From Spirochaetales bacterium (lineage in GTDB: Bacteria > Spirochaetota > Spirochaetia > DSM-2461): a stretch of 64,000 nucleotides of DNA. The notes under the pieces are model-generated. The model was not told the origin of the DNA. It was given only the letters and a program-made list of their open reading frames with translations, and ran no database searches. The stretch is taken from contig JAKSCK010000240.1 in assembly GCA_022360655.1 (NCBI GenBank), positions 248,001-312,000 of the forward strand, read 5' to 3'. This document shows positions 8,120 through 15,799 of this stretch, in pieces (the stretch's first letter is position 1; each line of letters begins with the position of its first letter). The position numbers and the translations under genes were made by a program.

Positions 8120-9118
8120 CTATTCTTTTTTGTGATCGGAGGTGAGATGAACTTCTGGAGTTTCGTGATCATTTCCAACCCATTTTCCATTTCGTCGGGC
8201 CACTCCAGCCACCACAAGGTTGAATTCATTGATGATGATGCCCGTGAACTTTTCAATCCTTCCAACCACATATTCTTTGAGCTCATGAAGGTTTTCGGCC
8301 AAAGGATGCCCAAATGGTGCTTCCACCTCTGCACGTATCTTGTAGACACCATGGGTGGGACGAATGCGAACTTTGCGGACAATCAGATCACCATCAAATT
8401 CATCCACACAATGGGCAATCATTTGTCCTAGCGCATGCTCACTGATGGCCACCGTTCCTTTGTGATCGCCATGAAAAGAGGGGCGAACCACAGATTTTTC
8501 ATACACTTTTGGACCGGATTTTCCTCCCCGTCCCCGGGTGAAAAAGACTTTGATGGAATCGGATATGAGATGGGGATAATCCCGTTCCACCTCAATAGAA
8601 GGAACCGGAATCACATGTTTCCCTTCTTCATTCCGGGATTTTTGAGCCTTCTCAATATCCTCTTCTGAAGAGATTTCTTCAATCTGAATGATCTTGGAGG
8701 GAGGAGGAAGCTCTAATCGCTCAGCGGTTCGAGCCACCATTCGCTCTGAGGTGCCTAAAATGAGGATTTTCCGGATTTTTCTGGAGCGGATGGCTTTCAC
8801 AACTTCGTGGCGATGAAGAGGATCGTCAAAAAGCGCTGTTCTGACCGCACTCATGTACACCCGTTCTCGTTTGGCCGACTTCCCAGCCACAATGCTGCTT
8901 CCCTGAATTAAAAGTCCATCATCAATGATGCATTCAATTCCATAGTTTTCTGCCACAAGCTTTGCCCGAAAACTTTTTCCTGTACCACTCTTGCCCACAA
9001 GGGCATACACTTTTGTGGCCCCGAGAATTTGCCTGAGTCTATCAACAACACCGGCCTTTCGGCGGGCTCCCTGTTCACCTTGCCCCATAAGCGTGCTTTT
9101 CACATCCTTTTTTGGCAC
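8120..9118 (-). CDS. P-loop ATPase fused to an Asp23/Gls24-like domain
   Basis: 332-aa protein, start GTG 9118 or ATG 9088 (residue 11); neither has a strong ribosome site, so the N-terminus is uncertain. Residues 42-49 form a Walker A motif (GKSGTGKS) in a predicted P-loop domain covering about residues 30-190. Residues about 225-315 (GTVAISEHALGQMIAHCV onward, ending NEFNLVVAGV) resemble the Asp23/Gls24 (DUF322) fold, which elsewhere is a stand-alone envelope-stress or membrane-anchoring protein. No signal peptide or membrane segment. Transcribed alone on the minus strand, head-to-head with the Rnf region. Function unknown; an ATP-dependent envelope or stress role is only an inference from the domain pair. 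Confidence 0.72.
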   Translation of the reverse strand: MPKKDVKSTLMGQGEQGARRKAGVVDRLRQILGATKVYALVGKSGTGKSFRAKLVAENYGIECIIDDGLLIQGSSIVAGKSAKRERVYMSAVRTALFDDPLHRHEVVKAIRSRKIRKILILGTSERMVARTAERLELPPPSKIIQIEEISSEEDIEKAQKSRNEEGKHVIPVPSIEVERDYPHLISDSIKVFFTRGRGGKSGPKVYEKSVVRPSFHGDHKGTVAISEHALGQMIAHCVDEFDGDLIVRKVRIRPTHGVYKIRAEVEAPFGHPLAENLHELKEYVVGRIEKFTGIIINEFNLVVAGVARRNGKWVGNDHETPEVHLTSDHKKE

Positions 9119-9212
9119 CAGGACTTGTCAGAATCTCTCCAGCAAACCCAACCATGGCTCCTCTGATGAAGGTAGGAATTCCCTTGGCGGTGGTCAAGGG
9201 GGATAAGTTTGC

Positions 9213-9241
9213 TTGACAAGGCTTGAGGCCTTCAAGACAAT
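9213..9241 (+). promoter_or_regulatory. Candidate promoter of the rnf operon
   Basis: Consensus TTGACA (9213-9218), 17-nt spacer, GACAAT (9236-9241). The -10 box overlaps ATG 9240, so if the promoter is real the first codon would be GTG 9249 at the transcript's 5' end (leaderless). The CTTGA...TCAAG palindrome in the spacer may be an operator. Confidence 0.45.
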
Positions 9242-10820
9242 GATCGTCGTGCCCGACCAAGACCGTAGCTCAGTACTATCCATCCAAAAAAACTCTGGAT
9301 GGCCTCAACGCGGTTTATTCTATATATTTTTAACGTTATGTTTATTGGCCGTTTTCACCCTTCTTGTTCTGGCTCAATCCCCTTCAAATACTCTTTGGCC
9401 AGATTGGTATGTGCTTGCTCTTCCAGAATCGGAGTCGCCAGAAGATCTTGAAAAGGCTCTCCTCTCACTAGGAATTGAGGGAAGTGTGACCCGTGAGAGT
9501 GCACAGGTGCCCTACATGGCCATTCCCGAAATGTCCCATATCAGTGTGGATCAGATTGATGAGGCTCTGGTTTCCTCGGATCCTCGGCGTGATTCTTACA
9601 TCAACGCCCTTCCTTCTTTATTTCAATCGGAGGGGTGGCAGCTGGCTTACCTTCCTGCAACTGCTTCTCTGAGGCATTACCAAAGAGCGCTCAAGAAGGC
9701 TCCAGGTTTTGAATCAGCACGGTTTTTAGACTCACAAGAGCGTTGTGGCTGGGTTGGGGTTCTTCTTATGGCGATTCTCATGTCGGTTCCTCTGGTGTTC
9801 CAACGGATGAAGTGGCAGGCTGAAATCTTCATGATGACCTTCTGGGCTGGAATGGCATACTTTATTCCCCCAGTGTTGATGGTTCCCCTTGGTCTTCTTG
9901 GCATAAGGATTCCCTGGAAAAAGCAAAATCCTCTCTGGTGGAATGGACTGGCCTTAATGGTGCCCATGTTGGCCCTTTTCATTCCGGCATTCTACGGTCA
10001 ATGGATGATACTCTTTGCTTTTCTTCTTGCACTCTTGTCCAAAGAGTGGATTGTTTTCCGCTTTGTAAAAGAAGAATCAAGAAACCCAGAAGAAATGGTC
10101 ATTTCTTCGAAGCAATCTTTATCTTGTCCAAAATGGAAGAAGTCTGTGGGGCGTGACCATGCCCTCTTTCAACCGGTTCCTCTCTTTTCGCCCCCTCCCT
10201 CAGAGCCGTTTTTTCAAGTGCCTTCCCGTGCATCCTGGGGGAATCTGGCGGTTGTGCTTCTTCTCATTGGTCTTTTAGCACTCCCAGTATTTCCTGGAAA
10301 ACAGCAGTCCTTTTCTCTTCCAGCCCCTCAGTCCATCCATGGACAAACAAGAGAGGACCTTGAGGCCCTTTGGACAAACAGTTCTACCTCTTCCTTGCCC
10401 AACATGGCTCAAGCTCTTGCCTCATATTCCTATCAGGACGGCTTTATGTTTGGTGCTCAATACACATGGCCTCGTTCTGAAAATCCGCTTCTTGTGGCTC
10501 GCTATAACCAAGATGGTTCTGCCCTCAAGGAGCGATATGAATCCATTCAAAACTATGATGAAGCATGGTTTAGAGAGACAACAGAAGAACTTTTTTCTCA
10601 AGGAACAGGTTCTTTGCTGGCATCAGCAGGTGCCACCGAATTGGTGTATGTTCCTGCACCCGTTCAAGTGAATACACTCTCCTCCCATGCTCTAGGGATG
10701 AGTATTCTCTCTCTTTTACTTTCTGTGCTTCTCGTCATATTCATCCCCCCATCCTCACAACGGAATTGGGGACCCAGAATCCAAGTCATGATTGCTCGTA
10801 GGAGGGCACAAGCCGCATGA
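9240..10820 (+). CDS. Unrecognised polytopic membrane protein coupled to rnfC
   Basis: 526 aa from ATG 9240 (GTG 9249 possible). Not recognised. One hydrophobic segment near the N-terminus (GLFYIFLTLCLLAVFTLLVL), then a soluble stretch of about 110 residues, a group of four or five membrane helices in the middle (beginning CGWVGVLLMAILMSVPLVF), a basic cytoplasmic-looking loop, another helix (LAVVLLLIGLLALPVF), a second soluble stretch of about 130 residues, and a last helix before a positively charged tail. Its stop overlaps the rnfC start (ATGA), so it is the first gene of the Rnf operon and probably works with that complex, for example in assembly. That role is inferred from position only. 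Confidence 0.7.
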   Translation: MIVVPDQDRSSVLSIQKNSGWPQRGLFYIFLTLCLLAVFTLLVLAQSPSNTLWPDWYVLALPESESPEDLEKALLSLGIEGSVTRESAQVPYMAIPEMSHISVDQIDEALVSSDPRRDSYINALPSLFQSEGWQLAYLPATASLRHYQRALKKAPGFESARFLDSQERCGWVGVLLMAILMSVPLVFQRMKWQAEIFMMTFWAGMAYFIPPVLMVPLGLLGIRIPWKKQNPLWWNGLALMVPMLALFIPAFYGQWMILFAFLLALLSKEWIVFRFVKEESRNPEEMVISSKQSLSCPKWKKSVGRDHALFQPVPLFSPPPSEPFFQVPSRASWGNLAVVLLLIGLLALPVFPGKQQSFSLPAPQSIHGQTREDLEALWTNSSTSSLPNMAQALASYSYQDGFMFGAQYTWPRSENPLLVARYNQDGSALKERYESIQNYDEAWFRETTEELFSQGTGSLLASAGATELVYVPAPVQVNTLSSHALGMSILSLLLSVLLVIFIPPSSQRNWGPRIQVMIARRRAQAA

Positions 10821-12148
10821 ATCGTTTGAAGACATTTTCCCGGGGTGGAATTCATCCCCCGGATGGAAAGGCTACTACTGCTGGCCAACCCATAAAAAAC
10901 GCCCCTTTACCAGCTCGTGCCGTTGTTCCATTCTCTCAACACATTGGTGCTCCGGCACGTTCACTTGTTGAAGTTGGTCAGCGTGTAGAAGAGGCTCAAT
11001 TAATTGGTGAAGCAACAGGTTTCGTTTCAGCTTCAGTCCATGCTCCCATTCCTGGTACGGTAAAGGAGATTAAAAGTCTCTATCTTCCCAGTGGTGTGAA
11101 AACAGAAGCGGCTGTTATTGAACTTGATGGTGCCTTTTCTCGTCTAGGAAAACCCATTGCTCAAAGAGATTGGAGTGATCTGGAGAGTGATGCTCTTCTT
11201 GCCATCTTGAAAGAGCAGGGTGTTGTTGGACAGGGGGGAGCCACTTTCCCATCCCATGTGAAATTTGCCGTGCCCAAGGGCAAAAGTTGTGAAGCGCTCT
11301 TGGTGAATGCAGCGGAGTGTGAACCTTTCCTTTCCGCAGATCATCGATTGATGCTGGAACGCACTGAGGATCTCATTGAAGGCATTCGAATGGTGCAACG
11401 CATTCTCCAGCCTCAGCGAACGGTCATTGGTATTGAGTCCAACAAACAAAATGCCATTGATGCTCTGATCCCCCATGCAAAGCGTGAGGGCATTGACGTG
11501 GTTCCGTTGAAGGTAAAGTACCCCCAAGGTGCAGAAAAAAACTTGGTGGAAGCCGTTCTTGGACGGGAGGTGCCTGCTGGGAAACTGCCCATTGAGGTGG
11601 GAGCCATCATTGCCAATGTGGGGACACTCATCTCCGTTTGTGAGGCTGTTCGTGATAATAAGCCAGTGATTGAACGTGTTCTCACGGTGGCTGGTGGAGC
11701 CATTGCCCAACCGGGAAACATCCGAGCTCGTGTGGGTTGCACCTACCGTGATTTGATTGAAGAATGCGGCGGTTTTACTGAAGAACCTGTGAAATTCATC
11801 AGTGGTGGACCCATGATGGGATTTGCTTTCACGGATTTGGATACTCCAGTGACCAAAGGAACCAGCGGAATTTTGGCCCTAACAGCAAAGGAAGTGAATG
11901 CCTTTACTCAAACATCCTGCCTCTCCTGTGGTTTCTGCGTGAATGTCTGTCCCATGGGTCTCAGTCCCACCAGCATTTTTAAAAATGTGGAACATGAACG
12001 CCTTGATGAGGCCGCCTCACTTGGCCTTGATGACTGTGTCCTATGCGGTTCTTGCGCCTTTGTTTGTCCTGCCCACATTCCCCTCGTTTCTGCATTCAGA
12101 GCGGCACGAGGACGCCGCCGACGTCTTTCTGCACGCAATAGAGGTTAA
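10817..12148 (+). CDS. rnfC: RnfC, NADH/ferredoxin-linked subunit of the Rnf complex
   Basis: Peripheral cytoplasmic subunit of the ion-translocating ferredoxin:NAD oxidoreductase (443 aa). The N-terminal FSRGGIHPP and the biotinyl-like segment ending SASVHAPIPGTVKEI are typical. The Gly-rich GVVGQGGATFPSHVK belongs to the NADH/FMN-binding part, and two 4Fe-4S motifs follow at the C-terminus (CLSCGFCVNVCPMG and CVLCGSCAFVCPAH). The tail is Arg-rich. It overlaps the upstream membrane protein by 4 bp and is 2 bp from rnfD. Gene order rnfCDGEAB is the one known from acetogens and clostridia. Confidence 0.97.
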   Translation: MNRLKTFSRGGIHPPDGKATTAGQPIKNAPLPARAVVPFSQHIGAPARSLVEVGQRVEEAQLIGEATGFVSASVHAPIPGTVKEIKSLYLPSGVKTEAAVIELDGAFSRLGKPIAQRDWSDLESDALLAILKEQGVVGQGGATFPSHVKFAVPKGKSCEALLVNAAECEPFLSADHRLMLERTEDLIEGIRMVQRILQPQRTVIGIESNKQNAIDALIPHAKREGIDVVPLKVKYPQGAEKNLVEAVLGREVPAGKLPIEVGAIIANVGTLISVCEAVRDNKPVIERVLTVAGGAIAQPGNIRARVGCTYRDLIEECGGFTEEPVKFISGGPMMGFAFTDLDTPVTKGTSGILALTAKEVNAFTQTSCLSCGFCVNVCPMGLSPTSIFKNVEHERLDEAASLGLDDCVLCGSCAFVCPAHIPLVSAFRAARGRRRRLSARNRG

Positions 12149-12150
12149 TC

Positions 12151-13194
12151 ATGACAGATCAAATACTTATCTCTTCATCACCGCAAATCCATGCTCCCTT
12201 ATCCACTCGTCGAGTCATGGTGGCCGTCCTTCTTGCCTTAGTTCCAGCCGGATTGTGGAGTTTCTATCTTTTTGGATTGCGTTCACTGGCTGTGATTGGT
12301 GCTTCTGTGGCCGCGGCCATGGTCACCGAGGGGCTACTTAATCTTGTCTTTCACAGAAAGCAGAGTCTTGGTGATTTGAGTGCTGCTGTGACAGGTCTAC
12401 TTGTGGCCTACAATATGCCTCCTGCCATTCCCCTCTACATTCCCGTTGTGGCTTCTGTTTTTGCCATTGCCGTGGTGAAGTGGAGCTTTGGTGGTTTAGG
12501 TGCCAACTGGATGAATCCAGCCTTGGCTGGAAGGGTTTTTGTTTTCTTCTCTTGGGGCAAAGATATGGCCCATTGGACTCTTCCCAGTGTCACCGGTCTT
12601 GATGCCATCACACGGCCATCGTTAATGGAAGCGGATGTGGTTTCTGGTCCCACTCCTCTTGGTTCTGTCAAGGTGGCTCTTTCTCATCTGCCTCAGGGGG
12701 TGGATGGTCCTATGCGACTGTTGGAATCCGAAGGAATGCCTACCAGCTATTTAGATCTTTTTCTTGGACGAATGGCCGGATCCCTTGGTGAAATGTCTGC
12801 CATGTTGATCCTCCTGGGGGGAGTGGTTCTGATTTTGATGCGCATTGTAGATTGGCGTATTCCTCTGGCCTATCTTGCCAGTTTCTCACTCCTTGTTTGG
12901 TGCTTTGATGGGTTGCAGTATGGAATGGGTTTTTTCACAGGGGATGTACTCTTTCAATTGCTCACTGGTGGTTTGATGCTGGGAGCCTTCTTCATGGCCA
13001 CCGATATGCCTACCACACCTTTAACAGGAACCGGAAAACTCATCTTTGCCCTAGGATGCGGTATTCTCACCTTTGTGATTCGCCGCTTTGGGAATCTTCC
13101 TGAAGGTGTCAGTTTGGCCATCATTTTCATGAATATTTGGGTTCCCCTCATTGATCGATGGACCAAGCCTTCTCGATATGGAGCAAGCGCATGA
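12151..13194 (+). CDS. rnfD: RnfD, membrane subunit with covalent FMN
   Basis: Integral membrane subunit of Rnf (347 aa, about ten hydrophobic helices), related to NqrB. The flavinylation site is SGPTPLGS: by analogy with the S-x-x-T motif, Thr168 would carry FMN through a phosphoester bond, placed there by ApbE, whose gene is not in this window. The GANWMNPALAGRVFVFFSW segment is also typical of the family. Two bases after rnfC; its TGA overlaps the rnfG ATG. Confidence 0.96.
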   Translation: MTDQILISSSPQIHAPLSTRRVMVAVLLALVPAGLWSFYLFGLRSLAVIGASVAAAMVTEGLLNLVFHRKQSLGDLSAAVTGLLVAYNMPPAIPLYIPVVASVFAIAVVKWSFGGLGANWMNPALAGRVFVFFSWGKDMAHWTLPSVTGLDAITRPSLMEADVVSGPTPLGSVKVALSHLPQGVDGPMRLLESEGMPTSYLDLFLGRMAGSLGEMSAMLILLGGVVLILMRIVDWRIPLAYLASFSLLVWCFDGLQYGMGFFTGDVLFQLLTGGLMLGAFFMATDMPTTPLTGTGKLIFALGCGILTFVIRRFGNLPEGVSLAIIFMNIWVPLIDRWTKPSRYGASA

Positions 13195-13730
13195 ACGAAA
13201 TGACGGATAAAGCGCTCCGACTTGGGGCCATTGGTGCGGTGGCAGCACTGTTATTGGCTTTGATGAATACTTTCACAGAGCCTGTGATTGCAGAGCAGAA
13301 AGCCCAAAAATTGAATTCTGCATTGACGGTTCTGTCCGGTGGGATTCAGCCCGGAAGAGAAGAAATGGCACCAGCTCCTGGAATTGCCCGACGCTGGCCC
13401 CTTGGAGCGGGAGAGGGCTGGATCTTGGAGTTGGATGCCGTTGGATATGGTGGTCCTATGACGGTGGTGGCCTCTTTTACCTCGAAAGGGGAAGTGATGG
13501 CAGCTCGGCTCATGGCCAACAGTGAAACAGTGGGATTTGGAAAGAATGCTGAGGATCCGACCTACATGGATATTTTTGTGGGAAGCGGGCAATCTGTCCC
13601 TGTGCCGGTGACCAAAACAGCCTTGGGAGATGATGCCGATGTTGTGGCTGGCGCCACAGTGACCTTCTCAGGAATCTCAGCAGCCATTGCTGCCGGCTCA
13701 AAAGCTGTTCAGGAATGGGGAGGCCAATAA
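13191..13730 (+). CDS. rnfG: RnfG, FMN-binding subunit
   Basis: Single-span subunit with an extracytoplasmic FMN-binding domain (179 aa). The N-terminal helix LGAIGAVAALLLALMNTF anchors it. VVAGATVTFSG near residues 151-161 is the flavinylation motif, with Thr156 the likely FMN acceptor. ATG 13191 overlaps the rnfD stop (ATGA); an upstream frame extension starting inside rnfD has no support. It accepts electrons from the cytoplasmic side via RnfA/E and passes them to RnfD in the accepted model. Confidence 0.95.
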   Translation: MNEMTDKALRLGAIGAVAALLLALMNTFTEPVIAEQKAQKLNSALTVLSGGIQPGREEMAPAPGIARRWPLGAGEGWILELDAVGYGGPMTVVASFTSKGEVMAARLMANSETVGFGKNAEDPTYMDIFVGSGQSVPVPVTKTALGDDADVVAGATVTFSGISAAIAAGSKAVQEWGGQ

Positions 13731-14335
13731 TGCGTGACATTTTTAAAGGTTTACTGAAAGAAAACCCCATTTTTGTTTTGGCTCTGGGGCTGTGCCCCTC
13801 CCTGGCTGTGTCCACCAGTGTGAACAATGCCTTGGGAATGAGTTTGGCCACATTTCTTGTTTTACTGGGTTCCAACATTGCCATCAGCCTTCTGGCCCGG
13901 CACATTCCGGATGAGATTCACATTCCTGCCTACATTGTGGTGATTGCCACATTTGTGACCCTGGTGGACATGTCAATGCAGGCCTGGCTTCCTGCTCTCT
14001 CTCAATCCTTGGGAATCTTCATTCCCCTGATTGTGGTGAATTGCATTATTTTGGGACGTGCCGAGGCTTTTGCTTCGAAAAATCCGGTTGGAGCATCCAT
14101 CTTGGATGCTGTGGCCATGGGACTAGGATTTGCCGTGGGCTTGGTGGCCATTGCCCTTGTACGGGAAATCCTTGGAGCTGGGAGCATCACCATTGTTCCT
14201 GGAATCCTAGAATTTGCCGTTCCTGGACTTTCGGAAAAACCGGTCTTGGTTTTTGCCTTTCCTGCAGGTGCACTCATTGTGGTGGGCTTCTTGCAGGCTC
14301 TTTTCCGTTGGCTCGGAGAGGTAACTGAAAAATGA
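13730..14335 (+). CDS. rnfE: RnfE, membrane subunit
   Basis: Six-helix membrane subunit (201 aa), paralogous to RnfA and to NqrD. LCPSLAVSTSVNNALGMS and IPLIVVNCIILGRAEAFA each carry the conserved Cys (half-sites of the membrane Fe-S cluster shared with RnfA). ATG 13730 shares one base with the rnfG stop (TAATG), preceded by GGGGAGG. It overlaps rnfA by 4 bp. Confidence 0.96.
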   Translation: MRDIFKGLLKENPIFVLALGLCPSLAVSTSVNNALGMSLATFLVLLGSNIAISLLARHIPDEIHIPAYIVVIATFVTLVDMSMQAWLPALSQSLGIFIPLIVVNCIILGRAEAFASKNPVGASILDAVAMGLGFAVGLVAIALVREILGAGSITIVPGILEFAVPGLSEKPVLVFAFPAGALIVVGFLQALFRWLGEVTEK

Positions 14336-14925
14336 CCTATCTTGGAATTATTCTCACCTACGTTTTTGTCAGCAATCTGGTTTTATCCCAGTTTCTTGGT
14401 CTTTGTCCTTTTATTGGTGTTTCAAAGAATACCGAAAGTGCTGTAGGAATGGGTTTTGCGGTCACTTTTGTGATGAGTCTTGCCACACTCATCACCTGGG
14501 CATTGCAAAATTTTGTGCTGGTTCCCCTGCGGATTGAGTTTTTGCAAACCGTCACCTTCATTTTGGTGATTGCCTCCTTGGTACAACTTGTGGAAATGGC
14601 CGTTCGGAAATTCTCCCCACCCTTGTACCAGGCCTTGGGAATCTATCTTCCTCTCATCACCACCAACTGTGGCGTGTTAGGAATTGCCCTCATCAGTGTG
14701 AATGCTGAATATGGTCCTATGGAAAGTTTCCTTGCTGGACTTTCTGCCGGAATTGGTTTTCTCTTGGCTCTCTTGCTCATGTCGGGCATCCGCGAGCGCT
14801 TAGATACAGAAAGAGTTCCCCGTCATTTGAAGGGTTCTCCCATCGCTTTTATCTCAGGGGGGTTGATGGCCTTGGCCTTTATGGCTTTTGATAAGGCCTT
14901 GCTCTCAAACCTGATTGGAGGATAG
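14332..14925 (+). CDS. rnfA: RnfA, membrane subunit
   Basis: Six-helix membrane subunit (197 aa), partner of RnfE. Conserved Cys-bearing segments [14 protein letters not shown] and [15 protein letters not shown] supply the other half of the intramembrane Fe-S site. ATGA overlap with rnfE and 2-bp gap to rnfB indicate one transcript. Confidence 0.97.
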   Translation: MTYLGIILTYVFVSNLVLSQFLGLCPFIGVSKNTESAVGMGFAVTFVMSLATLITWALQNFVLVPLRIEFLQTVTFILVIASLVQLVEMAVRKFSPPLYQALGIYLPLITTNCGVLGIALISVNAEYGPMESFLAGLSAGIGFLLALLLMSGIRERLDTERVPRHLKGSPIAFISGGLMALAFMAFDKALLSNLIGG

Positions 14926-14927
14926 GA

Positions 14928-15749
14928 ATGGTTGATATTATTTTAAGAATACTCTTTGCGTTCCTCTCCATTTCCGCTCTTGGTGCACTTCTTGGTTTTG
15001 GACTTGCTGTTGCAGCCCGAAAGCTCCGTGTCGAACGGGATAAAACCGTGGAATCTTTGATGAGCTCACTTCCTGGTCTGAATTGCGGGGCCTGCGGATA
15101 TCCTGGCTGTGAAGGTTATGCCGAAGCTTTGGCCTCTGGGCAGGAGAGTAATGTGACGAAATGCTCTCCTGGAGGTGCTGAGGTACGTCAGGCCGTGGCG
15201 CAAACATTGGGGGTTGAAGCTGGAGAAAGTGGACCACGTCAAGTGGCACGCTTGGCCTGCTTAGGAGGGGATGGAATTGCCCTCCGAGATTTCCAATATG
15301 CTGGATATTCGGACTGCGAAGCAGCAAAAGTGCACTTTGATGGAGATAAAGGTTGCAAACATGGTTGCCTTGGTCTGGGTTCCTGTGTTAAATCCTGTCC
15401 GGTTGATGCCATTTCCTACACAGAAAATGGCTTGGTTCGAGTAGACGAAGAAAAATGCATCGGTTGCGAAGTTTGTGTGACCGTTTGCCCCACGGGGGCC
15501 ATGCACATGGTAGACGCCGAATCCAAGTGGTTCGTCGCCTGCAACTCCACCGATAAGGCCAAAGCCACCAAAGCAGTATGTTCTGCTGGTTGCATTGGTT
15601 GCCGCATCTGCGAACGAAAATTCCCAGAGGCGGGTTTCAAGGTTGAGGACAATCTGTCCGTGCTGGCTTATACTAAAGAAAGCGGGGAAGGACGTCGTGA
15701 AGCGGCGGAAGCCTGTCCCGTGAAATGCATCATCAGAACGAAGGATTAA
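14928..15749 (+). CDS. rnfB: RnfB, iron-sulfur electron entry subunit
   Basis: Ferredoxin-accepting subunit of Rnf (273 aa). An N-terminal membrane anchor ([20 protein letters not shown]) is followed by the four-Cys cluster domain [16 protein letters not shown] with its distal Cys in KCSPGG, then two ferredoxin-type 4Fe-4S motifs ([16 protein letters not shown] and [16 protein letters not shown]), and more Cys pairs near the end ([16 protein letters not shown]). Last gene of the operon; a terminator hairpin starts 14 bp after the stop. Confidence 0.97.
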   Translation: MVDIILRILFAFLSISALGALLGFGLAVAARKLRVERDKTVESLMSSLPGLNCGACGYPGCEGYAEALASGQESNVTKCSPGGAEVRQAVAQTLGVEAGESGPRQVARLACLGGDGIALRDFQYAGYSDCEAAKVHFDGDKGCKHGCLGLGSCVKSCPVDAISYTENGLVRVDEEKCIGCEVCVTVCPTGAMHMVDAESKWFVACNSTDKAKATKAVCSAGCIGCRICERKFPEAGFKVEDNLSVLAYTKESGEGRREAAEACPVKCIIRTKD

Positions 15750-15762
15750 ACGGACCGGTGAA

Positions 15763-15784
15763 AAGGGGAGGCCCCTTCTTTTTT
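15763..15784 (+). terminator. Rho-independent terminator of the rnf operon
   Basis: AAGGGG, loop AGG, CCCCTT, then CTTTTTT. It lies between the rnfB stop and the start codon of the next gene (15800), so the GH57-like gene probably needs its own promoter or depends on read-through. Confidence 0.85.
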
Positions 15785-15799
15785 CACCGCCCAAACCTC

